DNA of 64,000 bases from Corynebacterium atrinae (GTDB lineage Bacteria > Actinomycetota > Actinomycetes > Mycobacteriales > Mycobacteriaceae). This document shows, piece after piece, positions 17,185 through 26,890 of this stretch. The position numbers and the translations under genes are program-made. The first letter of the stretch is position 1. Every line of letters starts with the position of its first letter. The notes below the pieces were generated by a model. It searched no databases and was not told where the DNA came from. It was given only the letters and a program-made list of their open reading frames with translations. The DNA is taken from positions 2,657,151-2,721,150 of the forward strand of contig NZ_CP046977.1 in the NCBI RefSeq assembly GCF_030408455.1. Direction: 5' to 3'.

Positions 17185-18146
17185 GCTTGCGCGGCCCGAC
17201 CGGTGACGACCCCATTTGCCACTGTAAAGGGCCAGCTCAACCCATTTTTGGTGAGAACATTGGGCCGGTGCTCATCTGCCAAAATGAGCGACTTATCCCC
17301 ATATCCAAGCAAGATTTCATCAAACGCTGGCAAGGTGTACTCGCGGTCAAGCGCTTCCGCGAGCTCCGCGGTGGTGACGTCCGCTTGCCAATCGGCCATG
17401 ACATAATCCTCACCCCAGGCCATGACCCCACGCGCCGCAGCCAGCGCCGCCCGCGACTGCCGCACTGTCAGCCCGGACCACCACACCAGATCCTTCGCGG
17501 ACACCGGCCCATGCGATCGTGCGTAACGGGTTCCCATCTCTTCCAACGGGTCCTCTACCTCCCGTTGCGCAACGGGAAGCTGGTCTACGTGCATAAACGT
17601 ATCCTGCGCGCCCATTCGTGGCCCCTGCACCACATCGCCCTCACCGCCAAAAGCTCGCATCAAGTGAGGCCCCCGACCGTCGCCGGGATCAACTCCCGCC
17701 GCCGCCAGCACACCATAAGCCTCCAGGCGGGGGAGAGGATCGTGCGGACCCCTCTGCTTCAGCTCGGCATGGAAGGCCGCCCGCGCCTCATCCACGGCCG
17801 TGGGGGACAACCCCATCTGTTCCGACCAGCGCGCCAAACCACGCGCGATCCGGACGCTGCACAGGCCCATCATCCACCGCACGTCCTCCGCCGGCATGAA
17901 GTGCAGGGTGCCGCGTTGCGGCCACCCCCGCACTACCCGATGCTTATCGACGGCCGCGAGCACCGCGGCGTCGTCAAGCGAACACCGCAGTGCGATGGCG
18001 CGGATCCCCGCGCGATAGTTTTGTCCCTGCAGCGCGAGGAGGTGCGTGGTGACCGCGGTGGCGGAGTCGAGCCGCGGGGCGGCGGCGGAGGGCGCAAGGC
18101 CCTGAGCGATCAGTCGGCGGGCGCGAAGTTCATCGAGTGGATCCAT
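17181..18146 (-). CDS. Winged-helix DNA-binding domain protein (HTH_42 type)
   Basis: The 321-residue protein resembles the AlkZ-like/HTH_42 family. Typical segments are LDELRARRLIAQGL at the start, LLALQGQNYRAGIRAIALR, VVRGWPQRGTLHFMPAEDVRWM (split around residue 73) and a late LPAFDEILLGYGDKS. Some relatives (AlkZ) unhook interstrand DNA crosslinks, but most are uncharacterised. The conserved QGQ-like and FDE-like positions fit a glycosylase-type fold. The role here is uncertain. Confidence 0.75.
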   Translation of the reverse strand: MDPLDELRARRLIAQGLAPSAAAPRLDSATAVTTHLLALQGQNYRAGIRAIALRCSLDDAAVLAAVDKHRVVRGWPQRGTLHFMPAEDVRWMMGLCSVRIARGLARWSEQMGLSPTAVDEARAAFHAELKQRGPHDPLPRLEAYGVLAAAGVDPGDGRGPHLMRAFGGEGDVVQGPRMGAQDTFMHVDQLPVAQREVEDPLEEMGTRYARSHGPVSAKDLVWWSGLTVRQSRAALAAARGVMAWGEDYVMADWQADVTTAELAEALDREYTLPAFDEILLGYGDKSLILADEHRPNVLTKNGLSWPFTVANGVVTGRAAQA

Positions 18147-18153
18147 CCGTCGA

Positions 18154-18471
18154 TTAGATACCCGTGACCGTGGTCAAGAGGAACACGGAATCCTCGAGAG
18201 CCGCGATGGCGTGGCGCTGGTGAATGAAGGTGACCAGCTGGCCCTCGCCAATCGTCGACTCCTCTTCACCCTGCACCGCAATAGTGCCGCTGAACATGAA
18301 CAGGGAAGCGGCGGGAGGGGAATTGTGCTCCTGCAGGGTTGTTCCCTTTTTCAAGGCGATGACGGTTTGACGGAGGGGACCGTCGTTGACCAGCAGTTTC
18401 GCCGCGCGCCCGTTCTCGGCAGCGCAGGCCTCCTCCAGAAGCTGGCGGGCCTTCTCATTGACGATGGACAT
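18154..18471 (-). CDS. Small cupin-domain protein
   Basis: The 105-residue protein has a single cupin barrel. KKGTTLQEHNSPPAASLFMFSG resembles the first cupin motif, and IGEGQLVTFIHQRHAIAALEDS the second. It has His residues but not the complete metal-binding set (the first motif has one His and no clear Glu). GGGAG precedes the ATG. It sits eight bases upstream of the winged-helix gene on the same strand and probably shares its transcript. Function is unknown. Confidence 0.75.
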   Translation of the reverse strand: MSIVNEKARQLLEEACAAENGRAAKLLVNDGPLRQTVIALKKGTTLQEHNSPPAASLFMFSGTIAVQGEEESTIGEGQLVTFIHQRHAIAALEDSVFLLTTVTGI

Positions 18472-18535
18472 GGTAAATCTCCCTTGGTAGTCCGACTATT
18501 TCCGAGCCTACCCCGCCGGAAAGTGAGGCGAGTCA

Positions 18536-19078
18536 CTATTCGACGTTGACTACCTTCGACGAATCGCCCAGCCGCTCCCCGAACCCCACGAGCACGACGA
18601 ATACCAACCCCAAGATCAACGCCAGCCAGACCCACAGCAGGTGGAAACGAGGGCCCATGGCGCGCGCAACGACGGCACCGAGAAAGCCGCCGAGGGTATT
18701 CATAAGGAGATCGTCTACGTCCGAATAACCCAGCGAGAATATGTATTGCGCTACCTCGATGGTCAGGCTGGTTGCCAGGCCCGCGAGCACCGTGGTGACA
18801 ACCGGGCGGGCCACCACTTGGTACACGAGGACATAAACGAGGATGCCGAAGGGAATGAAGAAGCCCAAATTGCCCACGTAGCCGAAGAGTGGGGCGAACC
18901 AACTCTTGGCGGTCATGATGTCCTCGAAGGGGATGAGGCGCAGGGTTCGCTGCCGCTGCCTCGCGGGATCCCACAGGTATCCGATCCGGTAGAACGCCTT
19001 GAGCATGGTCAAGGACACCATGACGGTGAGGTAGACCGCCAGGGCGATCACAACCAAGGAACGTGAGGGTCTAGGCAT
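18536..19078 (-). CDS. VanZ-like membrane protein
   Basis: About 180 residues from ATG 19078. An earlier in-frame ATG at 19171 would add a basic stretch and run across the 16-bp palindrome. There are about five hydrophobic segments. VanZ-family features are RLIPFEDI, GNLGFFIPFGILVYVLV and SLTIEVAQYIFSLGYSDVDD. The family includes the teicoplanin-resistance protein VanZ, but most members have unknown function and resistance should not be assumed. Confidence 0.8.
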   Translation of the reverse strand: MPRPSRSLVVIALAVYLTVMVSLTMLKAFYRIGYLWDPARQRQRTLRLIPFEDIMTAKSWFAPLFGYVGNLGFFIPFGILVYVLVYQVVARPVVTTVLAGLATSLTIEVAQYIFSLGYSDVDDLLMNTLGGFLGAVVARAMGPRFHLLWVWLALILGLVFVVLVGFGERLGDSSKVVNVE

Positions 19079-19112
19079 GCGGATAACAGTACGCCATTCG
19101 CGAAGGAAAAGG

Positions 19113-19128
19113 GTGCGCAGCTGCGCAC
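19113..19128. repeat. 16-bp palindrome GTGCGCAGCTGCGCAC, copy 2
   Basis: Identical to copies 1 and 3. It lies in the region before the HNH gene, 117 bp upstream of its ATG, flanked by AAGG and ACCTT that extend the symmetry. Confidence 0.9.
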
Positions 19129-19244
19129 ACCTTAGGCCCCTGACCAGTCTAAACAGCTTCGGAAATCTCATGTCGGGACCCCATGTTATCGTGCAGTTGT
19201 TCGAGTAAATTGCTAACAACAACGAGCTCCCCAAGGATGCCCTG

Positions 19245-20603
19245 ATGCTTTCCACCATCACCGCAATGAGCAACTCCGACCTCACCAAAGCCATCTCCTC
19301 CGCCCACCGCACCCTCACCATCCACAAGGCTCAATTCATCCTCATGGTGGCCCAATTCCACCTTCGTGCACTGTCCAAGAAGCACGGTGCCCCAAACACC
19401 GCCACCTGGCTCATGCGCACCCAGGACCTATCCCGCCGAACTGCCCTCGAGTACATCAACGTGGGCAACCGTCTGGGGGAGTACCCCCTGCTCAGTGCCG
19501 GATTTCTCAGCGGAGACATCTCCTATTCCAAAGTCCGCCTCTTACTGCGTTACCTCACCAGCGAGAACGAAGAGGAACTCGTCGCGCTGGCCAAACTACA
19601 CGCCTACCCCGAGCTCGAACAGGCACTCAGCGGCCGCGAACGCACGTCCAAGCGGAAAGCGCGCAACACTCTGCGCGTGGTCATAGATGAGGAGACCGGT
19701 TCTCTGCGCTACTGGGGCGAGCTGGATCCCGACAACGCGGCCCGGTTTCTGGCCTCCATGAAGATCGGGGAGCTGGCAAACCTCCGCGGGCTCAACGGGA
19801 TCACGCCACAAGACTTAGAAGGCGAAGGCGTGGACAAGCTCTTGGACGCAGCGAAACCTGACACTCCCGAGCAGCCTTCGACGACACGCTTCGGGGTACC
19901 CATGTTGGACAGCATGCTGCACGCCTTCCTCGGCATGATCAACGTGGTGCGCTGCCAGCCCCGCAGCAGCGTGCGCGCGCCCGGTGCGCAGGTCAACGTG
20001 CTCACAACGCTTGACGGCCGCGCCACCCTCCCCGGGCAACCTGCCGCCCAGTCCTCTGACTTGATCCGAAGCATTGTCAATGGATCGCAGCGCTACCACC
20101 TGCTGGATAAAGATGGCCTCCACCTCAAGCTCACCCGCAGCGCGCGAACAGTCAGCTCCGCTCAGGAGGTCGCACTCCTCACCCTCTGGGGGCACCAATG
20201 CGCCACACCGGGCTGCAATCACACTCACTTCCTGGAGTTTCACCACATCCACGAGTGGTCTAAAGGCGGGCTCACCAACCTCGATAACCTCGTTCCCCTC
20301 TGCTCCGGATGCCATGCGCTGGTAACCTCCGGCGCCATGACCATCGTCGCAGATGATCAGGCGCCCAGCATCCTCCGCTTCCGGCTCCCCGGCGGGGAAT
20401 CATTCACCTCAGCAAGCCGCCAGCTGCCCATCCGCGACGGGGCAATGGGGCAGTGGAAGGACCCCTACACGTACGGAAAAGTCCCGGTCGGAGACGAGGA
20501 CCTCATCCCGGTGTGGGACCACCCTGAATCCTTCGACGAGTTCGATGAGCCCGATCCCTTGGCCGAGGAAAATCCTTACCAACCTGCAGGGAAGCCGACG
20601 TGA
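19245..20603 (+). CDS. HNH endonuclease with DUF222 (13E12-type)
   Basis: The 452-residue protein has a long helical DUF222 region (about 20-290). A C-terminal HNH nuclease domain contains CATPGCNHTHFLEFHHIHEW, then SKGGLTNLDNLVPLC and CHAL. Zn-type Cys pairs, the HH and the downstream Asn and His are all present. Such 13E12-like genes are dispersed in actinobacterial genomes and suspected to be mobile, but their function is not established. AAGGA lies before the ATG. The gene is bracketed by two exact copies of a 16-bp palindrome (19113 and 20610). Confidence 0.88.
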   Translation: MLSTITAMSNSDLTKAISSAHRTLTIHKAQFILMVAQFHLRALSKKHGAPNTATWLMRTQDLSRRTALEYINVGNRLGEYPLLSAGFLSGDISYSKVRLLLRYLTSENEEELVALAKLHAYPELEQALSGRERTSKRKARNTLRVVIDEETGSLRYWGELDPDNAARFLASMKIGELANLRGLNGITPQDLEGEGVDKLLDAAKPDTPEQPSTTRFGVPMLDSMLHAFLGMINVVRCQPRSSVRAPGAQVNVLTTLDGRATLPGQPAAQSSDLIRSIVNGSQRYHLLDKDGLHLKLTRSARTVSSAQEVALLTLWGHQCATPGCNHTHFLEFHHIHEWSKGGLTNLDNLVPLCSGCHALVTSGAMTIVADDQAPSILRFRLPGGESFTSASRQLPIRDGAMGQWKDPYTYGKVPVGDEDLIPVWDHPESFDEFDEPDPLAEENPYQPAGKPT

Positions 20604-20609
20604 GTGCGC

Positions 20610-20625
20610 GTGCGCAGCTGCGCAC
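20610..20625. repeat. 16-bp palindrome GTGCGCAGCTGCGCAC, copy 3
   Basis: The third identical copy, seven bases after the HNH stop codon and 29 bp before the next ATG. With copy 2 it brackets the HNH gene. Confidence 0.9.
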
Positions 20626-20654
20626 AGCCCGCGAGGTGTCGCTAGGCTGGTCGC

Positions 20655-21644
20655 ATGACTAGCCCACATCGCTGCGTTGTTGTCGAAGAACACGAAGGCT
20701 CCACCCGAGCCAGACTGGTAGTCGGGACCGAAGAACTGCTTGGGGAGGGGGATGTCCTCATTGACGTCACCCACTCCAGCCTGAACTACAAGGACGCCAT
20801 GGCCTTGGCGGGGGATCGCGGGGTCGTGCGCACCCTTCCGCTCATCCCCGGCATCGACGTGGTCGGCGTCGTCGTCAATTCCGATTCGCCCCGCTTCCAT
20901 CCCGGGGATCGCGTGGTCGTTAATGGGGCCGGTCTCGGCGAGTTTCGGCACGGAGGCTACACCACCCGTTTGCGTATCGACGCCGCGGCGGCAATCGTCC
21001 TGCCCGAGTCCATGAGTTCACATCATGCGGCGGCCATCGGCACGGCCGGCTTTACCGCCGCGCTCTCCGTCCATGCTCTGCAGAAGTTCGGCATTCACCC
21101 CGGGGAGAACGTGCTGGTCACCGGCGCAACCGGGGGAGTGGGATCCATTGCGGTACACATGCTGGCCAATGCGGGCTATCGGGTGACGGCTTCGACAGGG
21201 CGGGTCGCGGAGTTCGAAAGCCATTTGCGTGGTCTTGGCGCCTGGGAGGTCATCGACCGAGCGGAGCTATCCAGTCCAGGGCGCCCGCTGCAGAAGGCGC
21301 GCTTTGACGGGGTGGTGGACTCGCTCGGTTCTCACACCCTGGTGAACGCTTTAGCAATGACGCGCCGCAATGGCGTGGTCACCGCGTGTGGCCTGGCGCA
21401 GGGCCCCGACCTGCCGGCGACAGTGCTTCCCTTCATCCTGCGTGCGGTCAACCTCATTGGCATTAATTCCGTTGACGCCGACTTGTCCGAGCGCATCGAC
21501 CGATGGAGCGACCTGGACCAGCAGATTGATCGCTCCGTCCTCGACCGCCTGACCACTACCGTCAGCCTGGATGAACTGATCGAGGCGGGCCAGGATCAGC
21601 TGGCGGGCAAGCGGAGCGGTCGGACGGTCGTGGAAATTAGCTAG
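20655..21644 (+). CDS. Acrylyl-CoA reductase / quinone oxidoreductase (AcuI/YhdH type)
   Basis: The 329-residue medium-chain dehydrogenase/reductase lacks structural zinc Cys residues. YhdH/AcuI features are [30 protein letters not shown] and the Rossmann motif [21 protein letters not shown]. AcuI enzymes reduce acrylyl-CoA to propionyl-CoA with NADPH and protect against reactive acrylyl-CoA. Whether this one does so is inferred. The stop overlaps the convergent leuS stop by four bases (CTAG). Confidence 0.87.
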   Translation: MTSPHRCVVVEEHEGSTRARLVVGTEELLGEGDVLIDVTHSSLNYKDAMALAGDRGVVRTLPLIPGIDVVGVVVNSDSPRFHPGDRVVVNGAGLGEFRHGGYTTRLRIDAAAAIVLPESMSSHHAAAIGTAGFTAALSVHALQKFGIHPGENVLVTGATGGVGSIAVHMLANAGYRVTASTGRVAEFESHLRGLGAWEVIDRAELSSPGRPLQKARFDGVVDSLGSHTLVNALAMTRRNGVVTACGLAQGPDLPATVLPFILRAVNLIGINSVDADLSERIDRWSDLDQQIDRSVLDRLTTTVSLDELIEAGQDQLAGKRSGRTVVEIS

Positions 21645-24454
21645 TTGATCACCAGGTTGATCATGCGGCCCGGGATGATGATCTGCTTGCGCAGGTTCTT
21701 GCCTTCCAGGTGAGCGGCGACGTTGGGCTCGGCCAGGACCCGCTCCATGATGGCCTCCTCGGAGGCATCGGCCGGGACGACGACGCGGGCGCGGACCTTG
21801 CCGTTGATTTGGACCGGTAGCTCGATCTCGTCGTCGACAAGCCACTTTTCGTCGAAGGTGGGGAAGTCGACGAAGGCAACCGTGTCGGTGTGCCCAAGGC
21901 GCTTCCACAGTTCCTCGGCGATGTGAGGGGCGACGGGGGCGACCATGATGACCAGTGGTTCGACCGCAGCGAGCGGGACCTCTTGCGGGTAGGTCTTGGT
22001 CAGGTAGTTCACGTACTCGATGAGTTTGGCCACGACGGTGTTGACGCGGAGGTTGGCGTAATCATCACGCACACCCTCAATGGTGCGGTGCAGGTACTTG
22101 TTGTCCTCGTCGGTGAGGGCGGCGTCGGTGGTCAGGATGTCACCGGTCGACTCGTCGATGATGAGGCGCCACATGCGCTGCAGGAAACGCTGCGCGCCGA
22201 CGACATCCTTCGTGGCCCACGGGCGGGAGGTATCCAGGGGACCCATGGACATCTCATACACGCGTAGGGTGTCGGCGCCGTAGTTGTTGCAGATGTCATC
22301 GGGGGCGACGGCGTTCTTGAGGGACTTGCCCATCTTGCCGTATTCCTGGGTGACCTCTTCGCCCTGGTAGAAGAATTTTCCGTCCTTCTCGGAGACCTCT
22401 TCGGCGGGAACGTAGACTCCGCGGGCGTCGGTGTAGGCGAAGGCCTGGATGTAGCCCTGGTTGTACAGGCGGCGGTAGGGCTCGACGGAGGTGACGTGGC
22501 CAAGATCGAAAAGCACCTTGTGCCAGAAACGCGAGTACAGCAGGTGCAATACAGCGTGCTCGACGCCGCCGACATAGAGGTCGACGCCGCCGCTGTCGCC
22601 GGGGAACTGAGGCCCAGTCCAGTAGCGCTCGTTGTCGATGTCGACGAACGCCTCATTGTTGGTGGGGTCGATGTAGCGCAGCTGGTACCAGGAGGAACCT
22701 GCCCATTGCGGCATGACGTTGGTGTCGCGGGTGTACATCTGCGGGCCGTCGCCCAGGTCGAGTTCAACCTCGACCCACTCGCGGGCCTTCGCCAGCGGGG
22801 GTTGCGGCTCGGAGTCAGCGTCATTCGGGTCGAAGGAGACGGGCTTGTAATCGGCCACTTCGGGGAGCTCAACGGGCAGCATGGAATCCGGCAACGCGTG
22901 CGCGAGACCGTCCTGGCTGTAGACAACCGGGAAGGGCTCGCCCCAGTAACGCTGGCGGGCGAAGAGCCAATCGCGCAGTTTGTACTGGATCTTCTCCACG
23001 CCCAGGCCAGCAGAACTAAGCCACTCAATGGTCTTCTCGATCGCGTCGGCCTTGCTCAGGCCGTTGATGTCCAGGCCGGTGTCGCTGGCAGAGTTGAATA
23101 CGATCCCGTCCTCGGAGACGACCTCGATGATCGGCAGGCCGAAGACGGTGGCAAATTCGTGGTCGCGGGCGTCATGGGCGGGGACGGCCATGATCGCGCC
23201 CGTGCCGTAGCCGGTGAGGACGTAATCGGCGATGAAGATGGGGATCTCCGTACCGTTGACGGGATTGACCGCGTGGGCACCGAGGAACACGCCGGACTTT
23301 TCTTTGTTCTCCTGGCGCTCCAGATCGGACTTCGCGGCGATGGAGGCGCGATAAGCGGCGACGGCTTCAGCCGGAGTCGCCTGCCCCGCGGTCCACCGCG
23401 GGTCGACGCCATCGAAGGATCCGGTGCCGCCTGCTACGAGGGCGTCGACAAGCTCATGTTCCGGCGCCAGCACCATGTAGGTTGCGCCGAACAGGGTGTC
23501 GGGGCGAGTGGTGAAGACGGTGAGCGGGTGTCCCTGCGCGTTGAAGTCAACCTCGGCACCGCGCGAACGGCCGATCCAGTTGCGCTGCATGGACTTGACC
23601 TTTTCGGGCCAGTCGAGGAGTTCCAAGTCATCGATGAGGCGATCGGAGTAGGCGGTGATGCGCATCATCCACTGCGAGAGTTGCTTCCGGAACACGGGGA
23701 AGTTGCCGCGCTCGGAACGGCCATCGGCGGTGACCTCCTCGTTGGCCAGGACCGTGCCCAGGCCCGGACACCAGTTGACCATGGAGTTCGAGCGGTAGAC
23801 CAGGCGGTATTCGTCGACGGCCTGCTGCTTTTCGACGGCCGTCAGCTCACCGTAGGCTCGCCCGTCCGGCGTCGGCAGCTCGCCTGCCTCCAGCAGGGGG
23901 ATCAGTTCGGAGATGGGGCGCGCCTTCTGCTGCTCCTTGTCGAACCAAGAGTTGTAAATCTGCAGGAAGATCCACTGCGTCCACCGGTAGAACTCCGGGT
24001 CAGTCGTAGCGACGGAACGCCGCTGGTCATGGCCCAGGCCGAGCGCCCCGAGCTGGCGGCGCATGTTCTCAATATTGGCCATCGTGGTCGTGCGCGGGTG
24101 GGTGCCCGTCTGGATGGCGTACTGCTCGGCGGGCAGGCCGAAGGAGTCATAGCCCAAGGTGTGCAGCACATTCTTGCCCAGCATGCGGTTGAAGCGCGCA
24201 TACACATCCGTGGCGATGTAGCCCAGCGGGTGACCGACGTGCAGCCCGGCGCCGGAGGGGTAGGGGAACATGTCCTGGACGAAGAGCTTGTTCTCGGGGA
24301 GCGAGCTGCCATCCGCCGGCGCGAGGTCACCGACGGGGTTCGGCGCGTTGAAGGTGCCGTTGTCGGTCCAGTACTGCTGCCAGGCCTGCTCAATCTGGTT
24401 CGCGAGCTGCGGCGTGTAGCGGAAAGCGGGAGTAGATTCGCTCGGGTTTGTCAT
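21641..24454 (-). CDS. leuS: Leucyl-tRNA synthetase
   Basis: The 937-residue class I synthetase attaches leucine to tRNA-Leu. The HIGH motif appears as HVGH (72-75) in [17 protein letters not shown]. The CP1 editing domain contains [14 protein letters not shown], and the KMSKS motif appears as KMGKS in [12 protein letters not shown], as in relatives. ATG 24454 gives the normal start ([13 protein letters not shown]). The frame open for a further 468 bases upstream is a shadow inside the sialidase gene. Length is usual for corynebacteria. Confidence 0.98.
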   Translation of the reverse strand: MTNPSESTPAFRYTPQLANQIEQAWQQYWTDNGTFNAPNPVGDLAPADGSSLPENKLFVQDMFPYPSGAGLHVGHPLGYIATDVYARFNRMLGKNVLHTLGYDSFGLPAEQYAIQTGTHPRTTTMANIENMRRQLGALGLGHDQRRSVATTDPEFYRWTQWIFLQIYNSWFDKEQQKARPISELIPLLEAGELPTPDGRAYGELTAVEKQQAVDEYRLVYRSNSMVNWCPGLGTVLANEEVTADGRSERGNFPVFRKQLSQWMMRITAYSDRLIDDLELLDWPEKVKSMQRNWIGRSRGAEVDFNAQGHPLTVFTTRPDTLFGATYMVLAPEHELVDALVAGGTGSFDGVDPRWTAGQATPAEAVAAYRASIAAKSDLERQENKEKSGVFLGAHAVNPVNGTEIPIFIADYVLTGYGTGAIMAVPAHDARDHEFATVFGLPIIEVVSEDGIVFNSASDTGLDINGLSKADAIEKTIEWLSSAGLGVEKIQYKLRDWLFARQRYWGEPFPVVYSQDGLAHALPDSMLPVELPEVADYKPVSFDPNDADSEPQPPLAKAREWVEVELDLGDGPQMYTRDTNVMPQWAGSSWYQLRYIDPTNNEAFVDIDNERYWTGPQFPGDSGGVDLYVGGVEHAVLHLLYSRFWHKVLFDLGHVTSVEPYRRLYNQGYIQAFAYTDARGVYVPAEEVSEKDGKFFYQGEEVTQEYGKMGKSLKNAVAPDDICNNYGADTLRVYEMSMGPLDTSRPWATKDVVGAQRFLQRMWRLIIDESTGDILTTDAALTDEDNKYLHRTIEGVRDDYANLRVNTVVAKLIEYVNYLTKTYPQEVPLAAVEPLVIMVAPVAPHIAEELWKRLGHTDTVAFVDFPTFDEKWLVDDEIELPVQINGKVRARVVVPADASEEAIMERVLAEPNVAAHLEGKNLRKQIIIPGRMINLVIN

Positions 24455-24465
24455 GGTTAAGCAGT

Positions 24466-26457
24466 CTAGTAGGCGGGGAACCATTCCAACGGCACGTGGG
24501 TGAAGTAGAGGCCCTGGGTCTCGCGTTCCCACAGCAGGCCGAGGGTCCCATCGGGAAGTTCGGTCATGCATTGGTAGACGTAATGCTTGGGGTTGAAAGT
24601 CCGGGCGATGGGCCAAGTGGTGCCGTCGTCGCTGCTCAGTCGCAACACTCCGCGCCCGCGGTAGGGGAGAAGCTGGGAGGCGTTGGCGAAGACGAGTTTG
24701 TCGCCGAGGCGGATCGCATTGGGCTGGGAGAAGATCTCCGGCACATCGGCTAGGAACGTGATCTCCCCGAAGGTTTCGCCGCCGTCCTCGCTGATGGCCG
24801 CGGCGACACGGCCAACCTCCGCCTGGTTGCGCATGAGCATGAGCACCGAACCGTCGGAGCGCTCGACGATGGTGGATTCGTAAGCAGCGGTTTCTCCCAG
24901 TGGGGCCGAGCCCAACGTCCACGAGTCCCCGCCATCATCGGAATAGGCTACTGCGCACTGGAAATGCCCGCGATCGGCGGTGGTGTTGAAGTACATCGGG
25001 ATGAGCAGCCGGCCGGTCCCCAGCTGAATGCCACACCCGGGCGCCACGCCGAGGAAGATCATCGATTCGTCCTTGAGCTGCTGGTTGAGGTTCACCGGCT
25101 GGGACCACGTGGCACCGTCGTCCTCGGACACCACCATCTGCACGTAGGAGGTCCGCGCGGTCAGCGCCTGGCCCTCCGGCGCGATGTCAGCGGCCAGAAA
25201 TGCCTCCCGCGGCGGTTCGGCGTCCACGGTGCCGTCAGACAGGAGATAGCGGCCCTGCTTATCGACGCCCACCCCCGCCGCAGCGTTCGGCTGCCCAATT
25301 CCGCCCGGGAAGTGGTCAAGGAGAGCAATGACGCGCCCGGAGGCGCGGTCCTGCACGAGGCAGGAATCGGTCGCCGATGCGCCGAGCAGCCCCTCGCCCG
25401 GCCAGGACACGACGGTGTGCATTGGCCCCCAGGTGTCACCGCCGTCGAGGGAGCGACGCACGACGAAGTTGACGGCGTTGGGGGCGTCGTTGGGAATCGT
25501 TTCCCGCTGGTCAGCGCCCGCAATAACGACGCCGGAGGCAGTGGTGAGCAGGGAGGGGATGCGGTAGCTGATGGAGCCCTCGTAGCCAGAGTCGAAGAGG
25601 CAGCGGGTGTGGATCGGGGCGACCCCGCTCATCCGCTTGAGCTGGGCGCCGTTGAGGGGGACCGGGTAGATCGCGGCGTCACGGACCTCGCCCCACAGGC
25701 GCTCGCCCTGGGTGTCTTGCCCGACGATGATTCGATCCAGGCCGGCCGTGTCGGCGAAGAATGCCCTGCCCGGTAGGTGGGCGTTGAGGTAGCCGGAATG
25801 ATAGATGTCGACAGCCCCGCTGGTGACGGTGATCCCAAGATCGATCCATTTGCCATCGTCGAAGCGACCCGGCAGGGTGAATTCCCGCCAGGTGCCGCGG
25901 CGGGTGAGGACGCGGTAGTGGATGCCGGCGGCGTCGATAAGCACGGTGAGGCGCTCCTCGCCCTGACCGGCGGCCGCCAGCACGGTGCCAAATTGGCCCG
26001 GGCCGCGGACGCGGAAACGCAAGAAGATGGTGCCGGAGCTCAAGCCGACGACCTCGGCGACGTCGAAAGGATCAAGTTCCGCGGCCGCAAACTCGATGAG
26101 CGGGACGGGGCGGACGGCGCGGGCGAGGATCTCGGCCTCGGGAAGTTCGCCGTCGATTGTCTCGAGTCCGCGGACGGCTGTGGCGGGCTGGAGGTCACGG
26201 AAAGCACTAAGGTCGGCGGTGGCGGAGAAGCACTGGTAGCCGTCGACGAAGATGCGGGTACCCGACCCACCGGTGATGATGCCCAGGCTGTGCCAAGTGC
26301 CGTCGGCGAGATTGGCGGTGTCCTCCATGTCAAGATCGATGCCCGGCGCGGTGAGGTAGAGGGCGCCGCGACGGAGTTCCAGGGTGAGGGAGGGGGAGTG
26401 GAGGAGGAGAGTGTCATCGACGGTACTGCGGAAATCACAGAGGATCGTGCGGGTCAT
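24466..26457 (-). CDS. Sialidase-like protein without a visible signal peptide
   Basis: The 663-residue protein has two N-terminal LamG/concanavalin-like segments (about 1-270) and a C-terminal six-bladed sialidase domain. The domain is marked by YRIP (298-301) in [11 protein letters not shown], with Asp boxes of the SxDxGxTW type ([24 protein letters not shown] and a weaker SEDGGETF). The fold fits exo-alpha-sialidase. No N-terminal hydrophobic stretch or LPXTG anchor is present, so it appears cytoplasmic or exported by an unknown route. It ends 11 bp upstream of leuS on the same strand. Confidence 0.85.
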   Translation of the reverse strand: MTRTILCDFRSTVDDTLLLHSPSLTLELRRGALYLTAPGIDLDMEDTANLADGTWHSLGIITGGSGTRIFVDGYQCFSATADLSAFRDLQPATAVRGLETIDGELPEAEILARAVRPVPLIEFAAAELDPFDVAEVVGLSSGTIFLRFRVRGPGQFGTVLAAAGQGEERLTVLIDAAGIHYRVLTRRGTWREFTLPGRFDDGKWIDLGITVTSGAVDIYHSGYLNAHLPGRAFFADTAGLDRIIVGQDTQGERLWGEVRDAAIYPVPLNGAQLKRMSGVAPIHTRCLFDSGYEGSISYRIPSLLTTASGVVIAGADQRETIPNDAPNAVNFVVRRSLDGGDTWGPMHTVVSWPGEGLLGASATDSCLVQDRASGRVIALLDHFPGGIGQPNAAAGVGVDKQGRYLLSDGTVDAEPPREAFLAADIAPEGQALTARTSYVQMVVSEDDGATWSQPVNLNQQLKDESMIFLGVAPGCGIQLGTGRLLIPMYFNTTADRGHFQCAVAYSDDGGDSWTLGSAPLGETAAYESTIVERSDGSVLMLMRNQAEVGRVAAAISEDGGETFGEITFLADVPEIFSQPNAIRLGDKLVFANASQLLPYRGRGVLRLSSDDGTTWPIARTFNPKHYVYQCMTELPDGTLGLLWERETQGLYFTHVPLEWFPAY

Positions 26458-26498
26458 CTACTTAGGGTAGGTTGGCCGCGCGCGTTAAGGTAGGTCTC

Positions 26499-26879
26499 AT
26501 GTTAAAGCCGCTGTTCATCGCCATTGGCTGCCTCAGCCTGGCGTTGGGAACGGTGGGAATCGTCCTGCCACTCTTGCCGACGACCCCGTTTCTCCTGCTC
26601 AGCGCTTTCTGCTTCGCCCGCGGATCCGATCGCCTGCACTCCTACCTGCTCAATCATCGAATCTTTGGCCGTTACATCTCCAACTACTATCAGCACGCGA
26701 TGTCGCCCCGCGATAAGGTGCGTACGTTGATGCTGCTGTGGATCGGCATCGGGCTGTCCGTGTGGCTCATGGGAATGTTCTGGCCGGGTGTGATGACGGT
26801 GTTCATCGCCACGGGAGTGACTGTGCATATCCTGCGGCTGAGCCCGCAACCCGAGAAGGCCATAGCCAGTGCTAGCTAG
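26499..26879 (+). CDS. DUF454 (YbaN-like) inner membrane protein
   Basis: The 126-residue protein has three to four transmembrane helices. The DUF454 signature is visible at the start (GTVGIVLPLLPTTPFLLLSA, then FCFARGS) and in the middle (NHRIFGRYISNYY, then KVRTLMLLWIGIG). Function is unknown. ATG 26499 has TAAGG upstream and begins at the conserved hydrophobic segment. It is divergent from the sialidase gene, sharing a short promoter region, and 11 bp upstream of the MHS transporter. Confidence 0.85.
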   Translation: MLKPLFIAIGCLSLALGTVGIVLPLLPTTPFLLLSAFCFARGSDRLHSYLLNHRIFGRYISNYYQHAMSPRDKVRTLMLLWIGIGLSVWLMGMFWPGVMTVFIATGVTVHILRLSPQPEKAIASAS

Positions 26880-26890
26880 AATTCCCCTTC

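Noticed and set aside
19079..19327. Longer start for the VanZ-like protein
   Set aside because: The extension crosses the palindrome and the HNH gene start, and VanZ proteins usually begin just before the first helix.
22496..24460. 654-codon open frame antisense to leuS
   Set aside because: It is a shadow of the GC-rich leuS gene in another frame, with low-complexity composition, no family resemblance and no ribosome-binding site.
24455..24922. 5' extension of the leuS frame
   Set aside because: It lies inside the sialidase gene on the same strand in another frame. The normal LeuRS N-terminus begins at 24454.
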